Shown: one piece after another, positions 1-6,183 of the stretch
Position numbering within the stretch: position 1 is the first letter of the stretch
Layout: every line of letters starts with the position of its first letter
Origin: JAMCXS01 sp964459065
GTDB taxonomy: Bacteria; Acidobacteriota; Terriglobia; UBA7540
Assembly (NCBI GenBank): GCA_964459065.1
Contig: CAYWMN010000145.1
Coordinates: 1-9,221 of the forward strand
DNA: 9,221 nucleotides
Direction of reading: 5' to 3'
Notes under the pieces: model-generated
Seen by the model: only the letters and a program-made list of their open reading frames with translations
Told to the model about the DNA's origin: nothing
The model's database searches: none
Translations under genes and position numbers: made by a program

Positions 1-21
1 AAAAGAATTCTTTTTTTGAGC

Positions 22-111
22 AAACGAAGCTAGGAAGTTGTTGAAAACAAAAGACGGCTGCCGAAAAAACAGCAAAAACGAAGCTAAAACGAAGCTGGCA
101 AGTTGTTGAAA
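22..111. repeat. Imperfect 25-nt direct repeat with an extra half copy
   Basis: Two 25-nt copies lie at 22-46 and 87-111. Each consists of AAACGAAGCT, three variable bases and AAGTTGTTGAAA, with only two mismatches between copies. A third copy of just the first ten bases is at 76-85, so the block AAACGAAGCT occurs three times within 75 bp. The start-to-start distance of the full copies is 65 bp. There is no regular spacer pattern, so this is not a CRISPR array. Function is unknown; a dispersed intergenic repeat or slippage-derived duplication is possible. Confidence 0.7.
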
Positions 112-138
112 CCAGGTAAGCCAAAAAGAAACAAAGCT

Positions 139-178
139 AAGCAGCGGACGACCTTTCGCCCGTTCCCCGCCGCTGTTT
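139..178. other. Inverted repeat / potential hairpin
   Basis: AAGCAGCGG at 139-147 can pair with CCGCTGTTT at 170-178, giving nine pairs with one G-U, around a 22-nt loop. No T-run follows on either strand at the right distance, so it is not a standard intrinsic terminator. It lies just to the right of the direct repeats. Role unknown. Confidence 0.35.
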
Positions 179-374
179 CGCCGCGCGAGCGAGGCTTCAG
201 CAGGATGGTCGCCTGCCCTGAGGGGCGCCACCACCTAGTCCGGTCCGTGATGAACCCAAAGCCCGCCACCATGGTCCCATCCTGTCGCTCGATTGGGGAT
301 AAGCCCCAGCGCGCCAAGGGCCCGCTTGAAGGCTTGGTGGCCCCAGGCAGGAGGCATCCCGACACAGGCCGCAA

Positions 375-403
375 TTGAGGGCCTGTCCGATGTGTGGTAA
401 AAT
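375..403 (+). promoter_or_regulatory. Sigma70-type promoter of mqnD
   Basis: TTGAGG at 375-380 and TAAAAT at 398-403 are separated by exactly 17 bp. The second hexamer is preceded by TGG (395-397), an extended -10 element. Transcription would start near 410, leaving a leader of about 35 nt before the ATG at 445. The promoter covers the alternative GTG start at 394, which argues for the downstream ATG as the true start. This is a motif match by eye. Confidence 0.6.
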
Positions 404-444
404 CCGATACTTTCAGTAATCGAACGTTAAACCTCAGAGAGACG

Positions 445-1320
445 ATGCTTCAAGAAACCGCAGAACCCGAGAATACACAGCCGGCCACCGTTGACTTGCG
501 GCTGGCCCACAGTCCCGACTCCGACGACGCCTTCATGTTTTATGCCCTGGCCACCCGGAAGATTGCGACGGGCAACCTGACCTTCACGCATACGCTGGAG
601 GATATTGAGACCCTGAACCGCAAGGCCTCGAAGCAGGAGTATGACATCACGGCGGTTTCCATCCACGCCTATGCCTACCTCGCCGACCGCTACATTCTGC
701 TGTCGTCGGGCGCCAGCTTCGGCGACGGCTACGGCCCCATTGTGGTTTGCCGCGGGGGCGCGCAGCCCGCAAGCCTCAAGGGCAAACGCGTGGCGATCCC
801 CGGCACCCAGACCACGGCTTACCTGGCGCTGCGCCTTTATGAGCCGGAAATCGAGCCCGTCACCGTGCGCTTTGACGAAGTCCTGGACACAGTGATCAAA
901 GGCGAAGCGGATGCCGGCGTGGTGATCCACGAAGGCCAGCTCACCTACGGAAGCTACGGCCTGGCCAAGGTAGTGGATCTGGGAACCTGGTGGCGCGATG
1001 AAACCGGGCTGCCCCTGCCGCTGGGCGGCAACGTCATCCGCCGCTCACTCGATCCGGAGATCATCCGGCAGGCCGATAAGATCCTGCGAGCCAGCATCGA
1101 CTACGCGCTTGAACACCGCGAGGAAGCCCTGGATTACGCCCTGCAGTTTGCCCGCGGCCTGGAGCTTTCCAACGCCGAACACTTTGTTTCCATGTACGTC
1201 AACGACTGGACTCGCGACTACGGAGAACGGGGCCGCCAGGCAGTCCAGTTGTTGCTCGACCGGGGCTATCAGGCCGGAATCATTCCTCAGGCCGTTAAAG
1301 CGGAATTTGTAAGCTCCTAA
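445..1320 (+). CDS. mqnD: 1,4-dihydroxy-6-naphthoate synthase (MqnD)
   Basis: A 291-residue soluble protein of the MqnA/MqnD (VitK2_biosynth) family, which has a periplasmic-binding-protein-like fold. MqnD converts cyclic dehypoxanthine futalosine into 1,4-dihydroxy-6-naphthoate in the futalosine route to menaquinone. Family landmarks are SPDSDDAF (residues 23-30, usually SPCPNDTF), GYGPIVV (95-101), TQTTAYLALRLY (121-132), IHEGQ with the presumed catalytic His162, and TWWRDETGLPLPLGG (181-195). The GLPLPLG segment and the His motif favour MqnD over MqnA. ATG 445 is chosen because GAGA lies just upstream and the in-frame GTG at 394 falls inside the promoter; use of 394 would give 308 residues. 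The usual mqnA, mqnB, mqnC and mqnE partners are not in the window. The departure from the SPCPNDTF motif is the only oddity. Confidence 0.88.
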   Translation: MLQETAEPENTQPATVDLRLAHSPDSDDAFMFYALATRKIATGNLTFTHTLEDIETLNRKASKQEYDITAVSIHAYAYLADRYILLSSGASFGDGYGPIVVCRGGAQPASLKGKRVAIPGTQTTAYLALRLYEPEIEPVTVRFDEVLDTVIKGEADAGVVIHEGQLTYGSYGLAKVVDLGTWWRDETGLPLPLGGNVIRRSLDPEIIRQADKILRASIDYALEHREEALDYALQFARGLELSNAEHFVSMYVNDWTRDYGERGRQAVQLLLDRGYQAGIIPQAVKAEFVSS

Positions 1321-1350
1321 ATCCCGCGGTCCGCGAAGAATTCTTCTTCC

Positions 1351-1381
1351 CGGGCCTCAGAGGCTCGCGGCCGGCGGCCGC
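1351..1381 (+). terminator. Tandem GC-rich hairpins after mqnD (possible terminator)
   Basis: CGGGCCT (1351-1357) pairs with AGGCTCG (1361-1367) around a CAG loop, and GCGGCC (1367-1372) pairs with GGCCGC (1376-1381) around a GGC loop. The two stems share G1367 and begin 30 nt after the mqnD stop. No T-tract follows, so this is at best a non-canonical terminator or an RNA-stabilising 3' structure. It could equally affect expression of the transporter gene that starts 33 nt further on. Confidence 0.3.
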
Positions 1382-1414
1382 CATGCACAGGCAGCCTGCC
1401 GGGCTTGAGCCGTC

Positions 1415-2677
1415 ATGATCTGCCGACAGATGAAGAAGAAAAACAAACCCGCTCGCACGCCTTTTACCAGCCTCCAGAAGAAAATCCTGCTGACCCTGGC
1501 GAGCGTCGTGGGCCTGCGGATGCTGGGCCTTTTCCTGGTGCTGCCGGTCTTCACGCTCTACGGACTGCAATTCACTCATTCCAAGTTTCTGGTGGGCTTC
1601 GCCTTTGGATGCTATGGCCTCACCATGGCCATTCTGCAGATTCCCCTGGGCCGGCTCTCAGACCGCATCGGCCGCCGCAAGGTCCTGCTGCTGGGCATGG
1701 CCCTGTTCAGCCTCGGCTCGTTCATCTGCGCGGTCCCGCACTTGTTTCCCTCCCGAATCGAAATCGGCGTCCTGATCGTGGGCCGCCTGGTCCAGGGCGG
1801 CGGTGCCATCATCTCCGTGGCCTTCGCCACCGTTGCGGATCATATCCAGGCCGAGCGCCGCTCAACCGCCATGGCGATCCTCGGCATTCCCATCGGAGCA
1901 GCCTTCATTATCGGCGTGATTGCGGGACCCATTGTGGCCGGGATTTTAGGGACCGCCTCCCTGTTCTGGATCACTGGCATCCTGGGCATGGGAACGCTTT
2001 TCCTGCTGGCCAAATACCTGCCGGAAACGCCGCCCTCGGCCGTGGCTCCGGCTCCTTTTCGCGAGATCCTGCGCGTCAAATCCCTGCTGGCGCTCGACGC
2101 TGGCGGCTTCCTCATGAACTTCTTCATGAGCACCTTCTTCTTTTACTTCCCGCTGATTGCCACCGGAAGACATCACCTGGCGATGACCAGCTATTACGAG
2201 CTGCTTTTGCCCATGGTGGTGATCAGCGGCGTCACGATGTTCGCTTTTACGCGGGGAGCCGACCACGGGCTGGCCTCGCCGCTGGCCGCCATCGCCTATA
2301 TGACCTTTATCCCCAGCGCCATCCTGCTCTACCGCCCCGGCCTGCTGGGATTTGACCCAGCGCACCTGACAGCTCTGCTGGTGGGCGGGACGCTCTTCTA
2401 CATCGGCTTTACGGGCCTGGAGCCCATCCTGCCGAGCCTGGTGAGCCGCTCAGGCCCGGAGAACGCTCAGGGCAGCGCCTTGGGCGTCTATAACAGCATG
2501 CAGTTTCTGGGCAGCTTTGTGGGCGGGTCCGTGGCCGGCGCTTTTGCCCATGTTTACGCCGACACCGGCATGATGGTAACGCTGATAGCGGCAGCCGTTG
2601 TGGGGACGGTTCTCATGTTCGCGGGTCGCGCTCCCAGGAACCCTTCAGCGGCCGGCGCCGGGCAAAGCTCGTCATAG
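1415..2677 (+). CDS. MFS transporter, DHA1/YajR-like
   Basis: A 420-residue integral inner-membrane protein with the hydrophobic profile of a 12-helix major facilitator. RMLGLFLVLPVFTLYG (residues 35-50) resembles the first helix of E. coli YajR. GRLSDRIGRRKV (79-90) is MFS motif A in the loop between helices 2 and 3. GRLVQGGGAIIS (123-134) matches helix 4. GIPIGAAFIIGVIAGP (157-172) fits the antiporter motif C, which points to a proton-driven exporter. The protein ends about 20 residues after the last helix, so it lacks the extra C-terminal domain of YajR. Substrate cannot be told. ATG 1430 is an alternative start (415 residues); neither start has a clear ribosome site. The stop overlaps the end of the convergent PilZ gene, so antisense interference at the 3' ends is possible. 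Confidence 0.88.
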   Translation: MICRQMKKKNKPARTPFTSLQKKILLTLASVVGLRMLGLFLVLPVFTLYGLQFTHSKFLVGFAFGCYGLTMAILQIPLGRLSDRIGRRKVLLLGMALFSLGSFICAVPHLFPSRIEIGVLIVGRLVQGGGAIISVAFATVADHIQAERRSTAMAILGIPIGAAFIIGVIAGPIVAGILGTASLFWITGILGMGTLFLLAKYLPETPPSAVAPAPFREILRVKSLLALDAGGFLMNFFMSTFFFYFPLIATGRHHLAMTSYYELLLPMVVISGVTMFAFTRGADHGLASPLAAIAYMTFIPSAILLYRPGLLGFDPAHLTALLVGGTLFYIGFTGLEPILPSLVSRSGPENAQGSALGVYNSMQFLGSFVGGSVAGAFAHVYADTGMMVTLIAAAVVGTVLMFAGRAPRNPSAAGAGQSSS

Positions 2678-3541
2678 GCGCTGCGGCCCCTGCCTCGCGT
2701 CCTCCAGGTGAACCCCATAAACGTAGCGCTTGCTTTCGTCCAGGGCACGCCTCCAAACCACCCTGGCGGTTACCTCATCGGCGTCAGCCCCCAGGACGTA
2801 GCCGACAGTAAGCCGAATGAATTCACCCTCTTCCAGATTCAAGTCGGTTACAAAGCAGACGCCCATTTTGGAAAGATTCTCGGTCCGCGCAGGCTCCTCG
2901 CGCCCATCCGGCAAGCGAATGCTGATCGGCAGATGAACCGCCAGCCGTCTTGCGATCCGATTGTCTGCTTCTTCCGCATCCGGCGCCACAGCGTTCCCCG
3001 GCCGCGGCTCCGATTGGGCCAGAGCTTCGGCGTAGCCGAACCTCCAGTCGCTCTTGCCGCACGTCTGGCAATTGCGCTCGAGCGTCCCCTGCTCTGATAG
3101 CCTGCGATAATCACCCAGGGACAATCGGGCCAGCTCCCGTAAATGGCACACCGTGCATTCGACCAGAGCGTCAACCTGTTCGTCATGTGGAGACGCGTTA
3201 TCATCGGACGGGAAATGAATCCGCCAGAAATCCAGTTCCGGATGAAGGCATTCCACTCCCCATTCCCGAACCTTTCCGTGAATCTTCCCCACGCTCCCTA
3301 CCACCCGAAAAGCACAACGATTGTCGGTCTGAAGGTTGGTGAGGTGGATGAGCTGGCCGGATTCAAGCGGGTGCGTCAAGCTGATTCTCGCCCCGTTGCG
3401 GTTAATTGCCAGGGTGTGTGTGCGCTCAGTGAACGGGGCTCCACCCTCTGTTTGCCCGCGAACCTCAACGGGAATCCGCAGGTAGACGCGGTCGCTGTGC
3501 CGCGCGATTTTCTGCGACCGGACGAACCTTGGCTCCGCCAT
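2672..3541 (-). CDS. PilZ - zinc ribbon - PilZ protein
   Basis: A 289-residue soluble protein, no signal peptide. The N-terminal part (about 10-115) looks like a PilZ domain: R14-x3-R18 is present, but the second c-di-GMP motif reads A45-x-N47-x2-G50 instead of [D/N]-x-S-x2-G. The middle carries C129-x2-C132 and C158-x2-C161, a likely four-Cys zinc ribbon. The C-terminal PilZ domain (about 193-282) has both motifs: R195-x3-R199 and N222-x-S224-x2-G227. I infer a c-di-GMP-responsive protein whose second domain binds ligand while the first may be degenerate. It lies 87 nt downstream of the mechanosensitive channel gene on the same strand and could share its transcript. GGAAGG just before ATG 3541 may act as ribosome site, although it is very close. 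The target process is unknown. Confidence 0.8.
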   Translation of the reverse strand: MAEPRFVRSQKIARHSDRVYLRIPVEVRGQTEGGAPFTERTHTLAINRNGARISLTHPLESGQLIHLTNLQTDNRCAFRVVGSVGKIHGKVREWGVECLHPELDFWRIHFPSDDNASPHDEQVDALVECTVCHLRELARLSLGDYRRLSEQGTLERNCQTCGKSDWRFGYAEALAQSEPRPGNAVAPDAEEADNRIARRLAVHLPISIRLPDGREEPARTENLSKMGVCFVTDLNLEEGEFIRLTVGYVLGADADEVTARVVWRRALDESKRYVYGVHLEDARQGPQRL

Positions 3542-3628
3542 AGCCTTCCAGCGCTCCCTTAGGTTCGGTTATCGGCACGCCCATCCTGCGCCTTGAAGCT
3601 CCTTGCGGGATTACCAGGCCCGCCGGCC

Positions 3629-5092
3629 CTATTCCTCCGAGGCTGCCGCCACCGTTTCGACCCGGAAGCGCGGCGGCTTATAGTCTTTCGGCCGGTACTC
3701 GACGGGGACGGTTGTTGAGTTGCCGTCCCGGACCTGCCGAAAGTGCGGCGAGCAGATTTCGACCCGCGCTTCGTTAAAAACGTCCTGAATATTCTGGTGA
3801 AGTTCCGAGTAAATCAGAGCCATCTTGGAGGCCTGATCGGTATGCACGTTAATCTGGTACTTCACGTAAGAGTCGTCCAGGGCTGTTTGCAGGACGTACG
3901 GCTCAGGCTCTTTGGCAACATGCGACGTCCTGGCCGCCGCGCTCTGCAGCAATTCATGGACCTGCCGCCACGGAACATCGTAACCAATCGTCACGCTGGT
4001 ATGGAGCACCAGTCCCTGAGTCCGGGCGCGCGAACTGTAATTGATCAAAGGAGAACCGAGCGCAATCAGGCTGGGCACGATCACCTCTTCGTTCTTGATG
4101 GTGAGGACCTTGGTGTACAGGAAGGTCCGCTCGATCACATCCCCGACGGTATCACCGATTTTCACCCTTTCCGTTATTTGAAACGGACGCATGTACATCA
4201 AGACAATGCCGGCCACAAAGTTTCCGACCGTTGAAGTCGATCCAAACGAGATCATCAGGCCCAGGATAATCGAGATGCCCTTGGCCGCCGTACTTCCCGT
4301 CCCGGGAATCAGCGGGGCAATAAAGAACAGCCCGACAACGACAATCACCACCCGGATGATCAGTCCGGTGGGCCGCGCCACATCCTGCTGAACCCACGGC
4401 TCCAGGCTGATGAGCCCTCGCTCAGCCGCCCTGAAAATGTAAGTGATCATTCGCAGGATGAAGCGCACGACCACCAGGATGACCAGAATGTAGAAGAGGT
4501 TTGGCAGATAGCCCAGCATCCCGTACACAATCGCCACGATGGGGTTCCAAACCCAATAACCCACTTGCCGGGCATAGCCTTGCGTGGCTGGGAACTGGCT
4601 GAAAATGATCAGGCTGGTCCCCAGCACCACCATCGCAATAATCATCACGTAGGCGCCCGAAACAATCCGTCCCAGGTTTCGAAAAAGCGTTTGCGCCGAA
4701 ACAAGTTCCAGGCCCCGGAAACGGAAGGAGGGAATTTCATGACGTTTCTTGTCCAGGACTTCTATCAAGTGCTGCTTGACGCGCCGAATACCAACCAATA
4801 GCAGCATCGCGATCGCCACCACAAACAACGTAATAACAAAGCGCCGTATGAGCGTTGTGAGGTTTCGAGAAGGAAGAAGAGTTGCCGCGGGTTTCAAGGA
4901 AGCGATGTCCTTGCTCGCCACCGTTGTTCTGGCCGAAACGGGAGCAACCACCGCCCGCGTCCGTCCCGCAGCTAGTGTTCCCACCCGTTGTTCTGCCGAA
5001 GTCGAGCGCGTTTCCGCCTGCGAACTCCGGCCTCCAAACATTGCGGCAAAGAACAGACCCACCACCCCGATCCAAATCAGCGTCCTTCTCAT
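3629..5092 (-). CDS. MscS-family mechanosensitive ion channel
   Basis: A 487-residue inner-membrane channel that would open under membrane tension to release solutes in osmotic downshock. A Sec-type signal peptide is likely at residues 1-26 (basic start, hydrophobic core, SQA before ET). Hydrophobic segments follow at about 83-101, 145-166, 182-218 and 242-262. The pore-lining helix and MscS signature are at about 271-313, with KGISIILGLMISFG, then NFVAGIVLMYMRPF and KIGD. The beta domain (GDTVGDVIERTF to IVPSLIALGSPLINYS, about 313-352) and a C-terminal cytoplasmic alpha/beta domain complete it. It is longer than E. coli MscS (286) through extra N-terminal helices. ATG 5092 is chosen over ATG 5119 because a near-perfect Shine-Dalgarno precedes it. 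A weak promoter candidate, TTGGGC-16-TATCTG on the minus strand, lies upstream. The PilZ gene follows. Confidence 0.9.
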   Translation of the reverse strand: MRRTLIWIGVVGLFFAAMFGGRSSQAETRSTSAEQRVGTLAAGRTRAVVAPVSARTTVASKDIASLKPAATLLPSRNLTTLIRRFVITLFVVAIAMLLLVGIRRVKQHLIEVLDKKRHEIPSFRFRGLELVSAQTLFRNLGRIVSGAYVMIIAMVVLGTSLIIFSQFPATQGYARQVGYWVWNPIVAIVYGMLGYLPNLFYILVILVVVRFILRMITYIFRAAERGLISLEPWVQQDVARPTGLIIRVVIVVVGLFFIAPLIPGTGSTAAKGISIILGLMISFGSTSTVGNFVAGIVLMYMRPFQITERVKIGDTVGDVIERTFLYTKVLTIKNEEVIVPSLIALGSPLINYSSRARTQGLVLHTSVTIGYDVPWRQVHELLQSAAARTSHVAKEPEPYVLQTALDDSYVKYQINVHTDQASKMALIYSELHQNIQDVFNEARVEICSPHFRQVRDGNSTTVPVEYRPKDYKPPRFRVETVAAASEE

Positions 5093-5098
5093 AACAAG

Positions 5099-5106
5099 CC
5101 TCCTTT
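5099..5106 (-). promoter_or_regulatory. Strong Shine-Dalgarno fixing the mscS-type gene start
   Basis: On the minus strand AAAGGAGG ends 6 nt before ATG 5092. It is the best ribosome-binding site in the window and decides between the two in-frame ATGs; the longer start at 5119 lies upstream of it. The resulting N-terminus also reads as a clean signal peptide. Confidence 0.8.
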
Positions 5107-5241
5107 GTAACCCTGCCACACCCAGGATCAGATAAAGATAGCACCCTCTGGCCCAAGCCGGTATCTACCGCTAAGACCCTGAGAACTTCCCCGACCGCCT
5201 GCCCACCCGGAAGGCTCCGTCCACCAATGGGCGCGCTGAAG

Positions 5242-5250
5242 TGTTATAAT
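5242..5250 (+). promoter_or_regulatory. Extended -10 promoter of the tetrapyrrole cluster
   Basis: TGTTATAAT contains a perfect TATAAT (5245-5250) preceded by TGT, an extended -10 element. At 17 bp spacing the -35 position reads CACCAA, which is poor, so the site would rely on the extended -10 or an activator. The predicted start near 5257 leaves a T-rich leader of about 25 nt before ATG 5282. It probably drives the ccsA-like gene and possibly the haem genes behind it. Confidence 0.55.
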
Positions 5251-5281
5251 TAGTGGGTTTATTTTTTCTTTCTGTAAGAAT

Positions 5282-6112
5282 ATGCACTCAATTCTACTTT
5301 GGACAGCACTGGCATTTTATTTTGGTGGCATCCTGCTGATGGTGCCCTCGCTCCGGCGGAGGCGTCCGTCGCTTTCCCCGGCTGCGCTTGGCGCACTGGG
5401 CGTGGGTTTGGGCCTGCATGGCGGTTCACTGGTGGTCCGGGCGGTCAACCTGCACCGGCTGCCTGTCATTGACGTTCAAAGCACCCTTTCGTTTTTTGGT
5501 TTTCTGATCACCCTGGCCTTTTTTCTTGCTTATTTGCGATATCGAATCAACGTGCTGGGAATCTTCATGCTCCCGCTTGTTTTTGTGCTCACGCTCATCT
5601 CGGCACTTCGCCCGGGGCCTTCTTTTCAATCAGTCGCTTTCCGTAGCGGCTGGCTTATGGTCCACATCGCGTGCGTGCTGGTCGGGTACGTGGGATTTTT
5701 CCTGACTTTTATTGGCGCTGTTCTGTTCCTGATCCAGGAAAAGCGATTAAAGTCCAAGAGTCAGCAGCGACCGTACTTCCGCCTGCCATCGCTGGAAGTT
5801 TGCGATGAAATTTACGGCCGCTCACTTATGTTTGGGCTCCCTTTCCTGACCGTGGGCATCTTATCGGGATTCTTCTGGGCGATGCGCATGTGGCACGGCC
5901 CCTGGGAACTGGACCCGAAAATCCTTGCGGCTCTGATCACCTGGCTGATCTATCTGTTCCTGTTCTCGGTCCGGATCAGTGGAAGCTGGCCGGGACGCAA
6001 ATCGGCTTATGTGGCCATTTTAGGATTTGCCATTATCATGGTGACCTTTATCGGCATCAGTTTCATCAGCGGGTGGCACGGGTATATACCCCATCTCGGC
6101 CGGCTCCATTAA
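5282..6112 (+). CDS. CcsA/HemX-type cytochrome c assembly membrane protein
   Basis: A 276-residue polytopic protein of the CcsA/CcmC/HemX superfamily, with about eight hydrophobic segments. The degenerate tryptophan-rich motif is WAMRMW...WELDPK (residues 199-213), followed by ALITWLIYLFLFSVR, as in CcsA proteins. Histidines at 46 (GLHGGSL), 128 (MVHIACV) and 266 (GWHGY, where CcsA has GLHSY) are in places where the family ligates haem. Members act in haem export and cytochrome c assembly; the Bacillus HemX protein encoded beside hemA lowers HemA level. Its place directly ahead of hemA favours a HemX-like role, but the intact WxxDPK motif also allows a CcsA role in c-type cytochrome maturation. 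It heads the cluster, 71 bp before hemA, and its stop codon lies within an inverted repeat reaching towards hemA. Confidence 0.82.
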   Translation: MHSILLWTALAFYFGGILLMVPSLRRRRPSLSPAALGALGVGLGLHGGSLVVRAVNLHRLPVIDVQSTLSFFGFLITLAFFLAYLRYRINVLGIFMLPLVFVLTLISALRPGPSFQSVAFRSGWLMVHIACVLVGYVGFFLTFIGAVLFLIQEKRLKSKSQQRPYFRLPSLEVCDEIYGRSLMFGLPFLTVGILSGFFWAMRMWHGPWELDPKILAALITWLIYLFLFSVRISGSWPGRKSAYVAILGFAIIMVTFIGISFISGWHGYIPHLGRLH

Positions 6113-6174
6113 TGTGATGCAGCTCACATACGGCAACGACCATGTGCGTCAAAATAAAGCCTTAATGGGGCTGG
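6100..6174 (+). other. Potential structured hemA leader overlapping the ccsA stop
   Basis: Bases 6100-6112 (CCGGCTCCATTAA) can pair with 6162-6174 (TTAATGGGGCTGG): thirteen contiguous pairs, two of them G-U. The 5' arm contains the last codons and stop (6110-6112) of the upstream gene; the 3' arm ends 9 nt before the hemA ATG and overlaps the GGATAAG that may serve as ribosome site. Inside, TGTGA/TCACA (6113-6117/6124-6128) and GGC/GCC (6132-6134/6159-6161) could make a junction. No T-run follows, so it is not a terminator. Translational coupling or RNA-level control of hemA is an inference. Confidence 0.45.
6112..6129 (+). promoter_or_regulatory. Crp/Fnr-family operator ahead of hemA
   Basis: TGTGATGCAGCTCACA (6113-6128) is a perfect TGTGA-N6-TCACA, the Crp consensus, and the flanking A6112/T6129 extends each arm to six bases. 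From memory it strongly resembles the Crp site of the E. coli lac promoter. A hexamer CAAAAT at 6150-6155 (four of six matches to TATAAT) would give a start near 6162 and put the site centre at -41.5, the class II activator position. This suggests a second, regulated promoter for hemA. Confidence 0.5.
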
Positions 6175-6183
6175 ATAAGAACC

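Larger units (their letters stand above)
1..374. other. Gene-free region upstream of mqnD
   Basis: I recognise no gene here. Open frames of about 90 codons exist on both strands (103-378 on + and 84-374 on -), but they overlap each other, match no family I know and look like chance frames in GC-rich DNA. The first 120 bases are A-rich and carry direct repeats; the rest is GC-rich with small inverted repeats, for example TGGGG/CCCCA around 294-308. The region could be the remains of a decayed gene, a dispersed intergenic repeat or an untranslated leader. The sequence alone does not decide. Confidence 0.6.

Noticed and set aside
22..111. Possible CRISPR array from the spaced repeats
   Set aside because: Only two full copies with mismatches, an irregular third half copy and no uniform spacers; no cas genes in the window.
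84..378. Two overlapping open frames of 91-96 codons on opposite strands
   Set aside because: No recognisable domain, no good ribosome site, and they overlap each other across repeat-containing DNA. Kept as unassigned intergenic sequence.
1405..2355. A 316-codon open frame on the plus strand, offset from the transporter
   Set aside because: It overlaps the transporter in another frame and its product is rich in Pro, Arg, Gly and His, typical of a shadow frame. The transporter frame has clear MFS motifs.
3143..3562. A 139-codon plus-strand frame between the transporter and the channel
   Set aside because: It is antisense to the PilZ gene, which shows domain motifs and zinc-ligand cysteines; this frame shows none.
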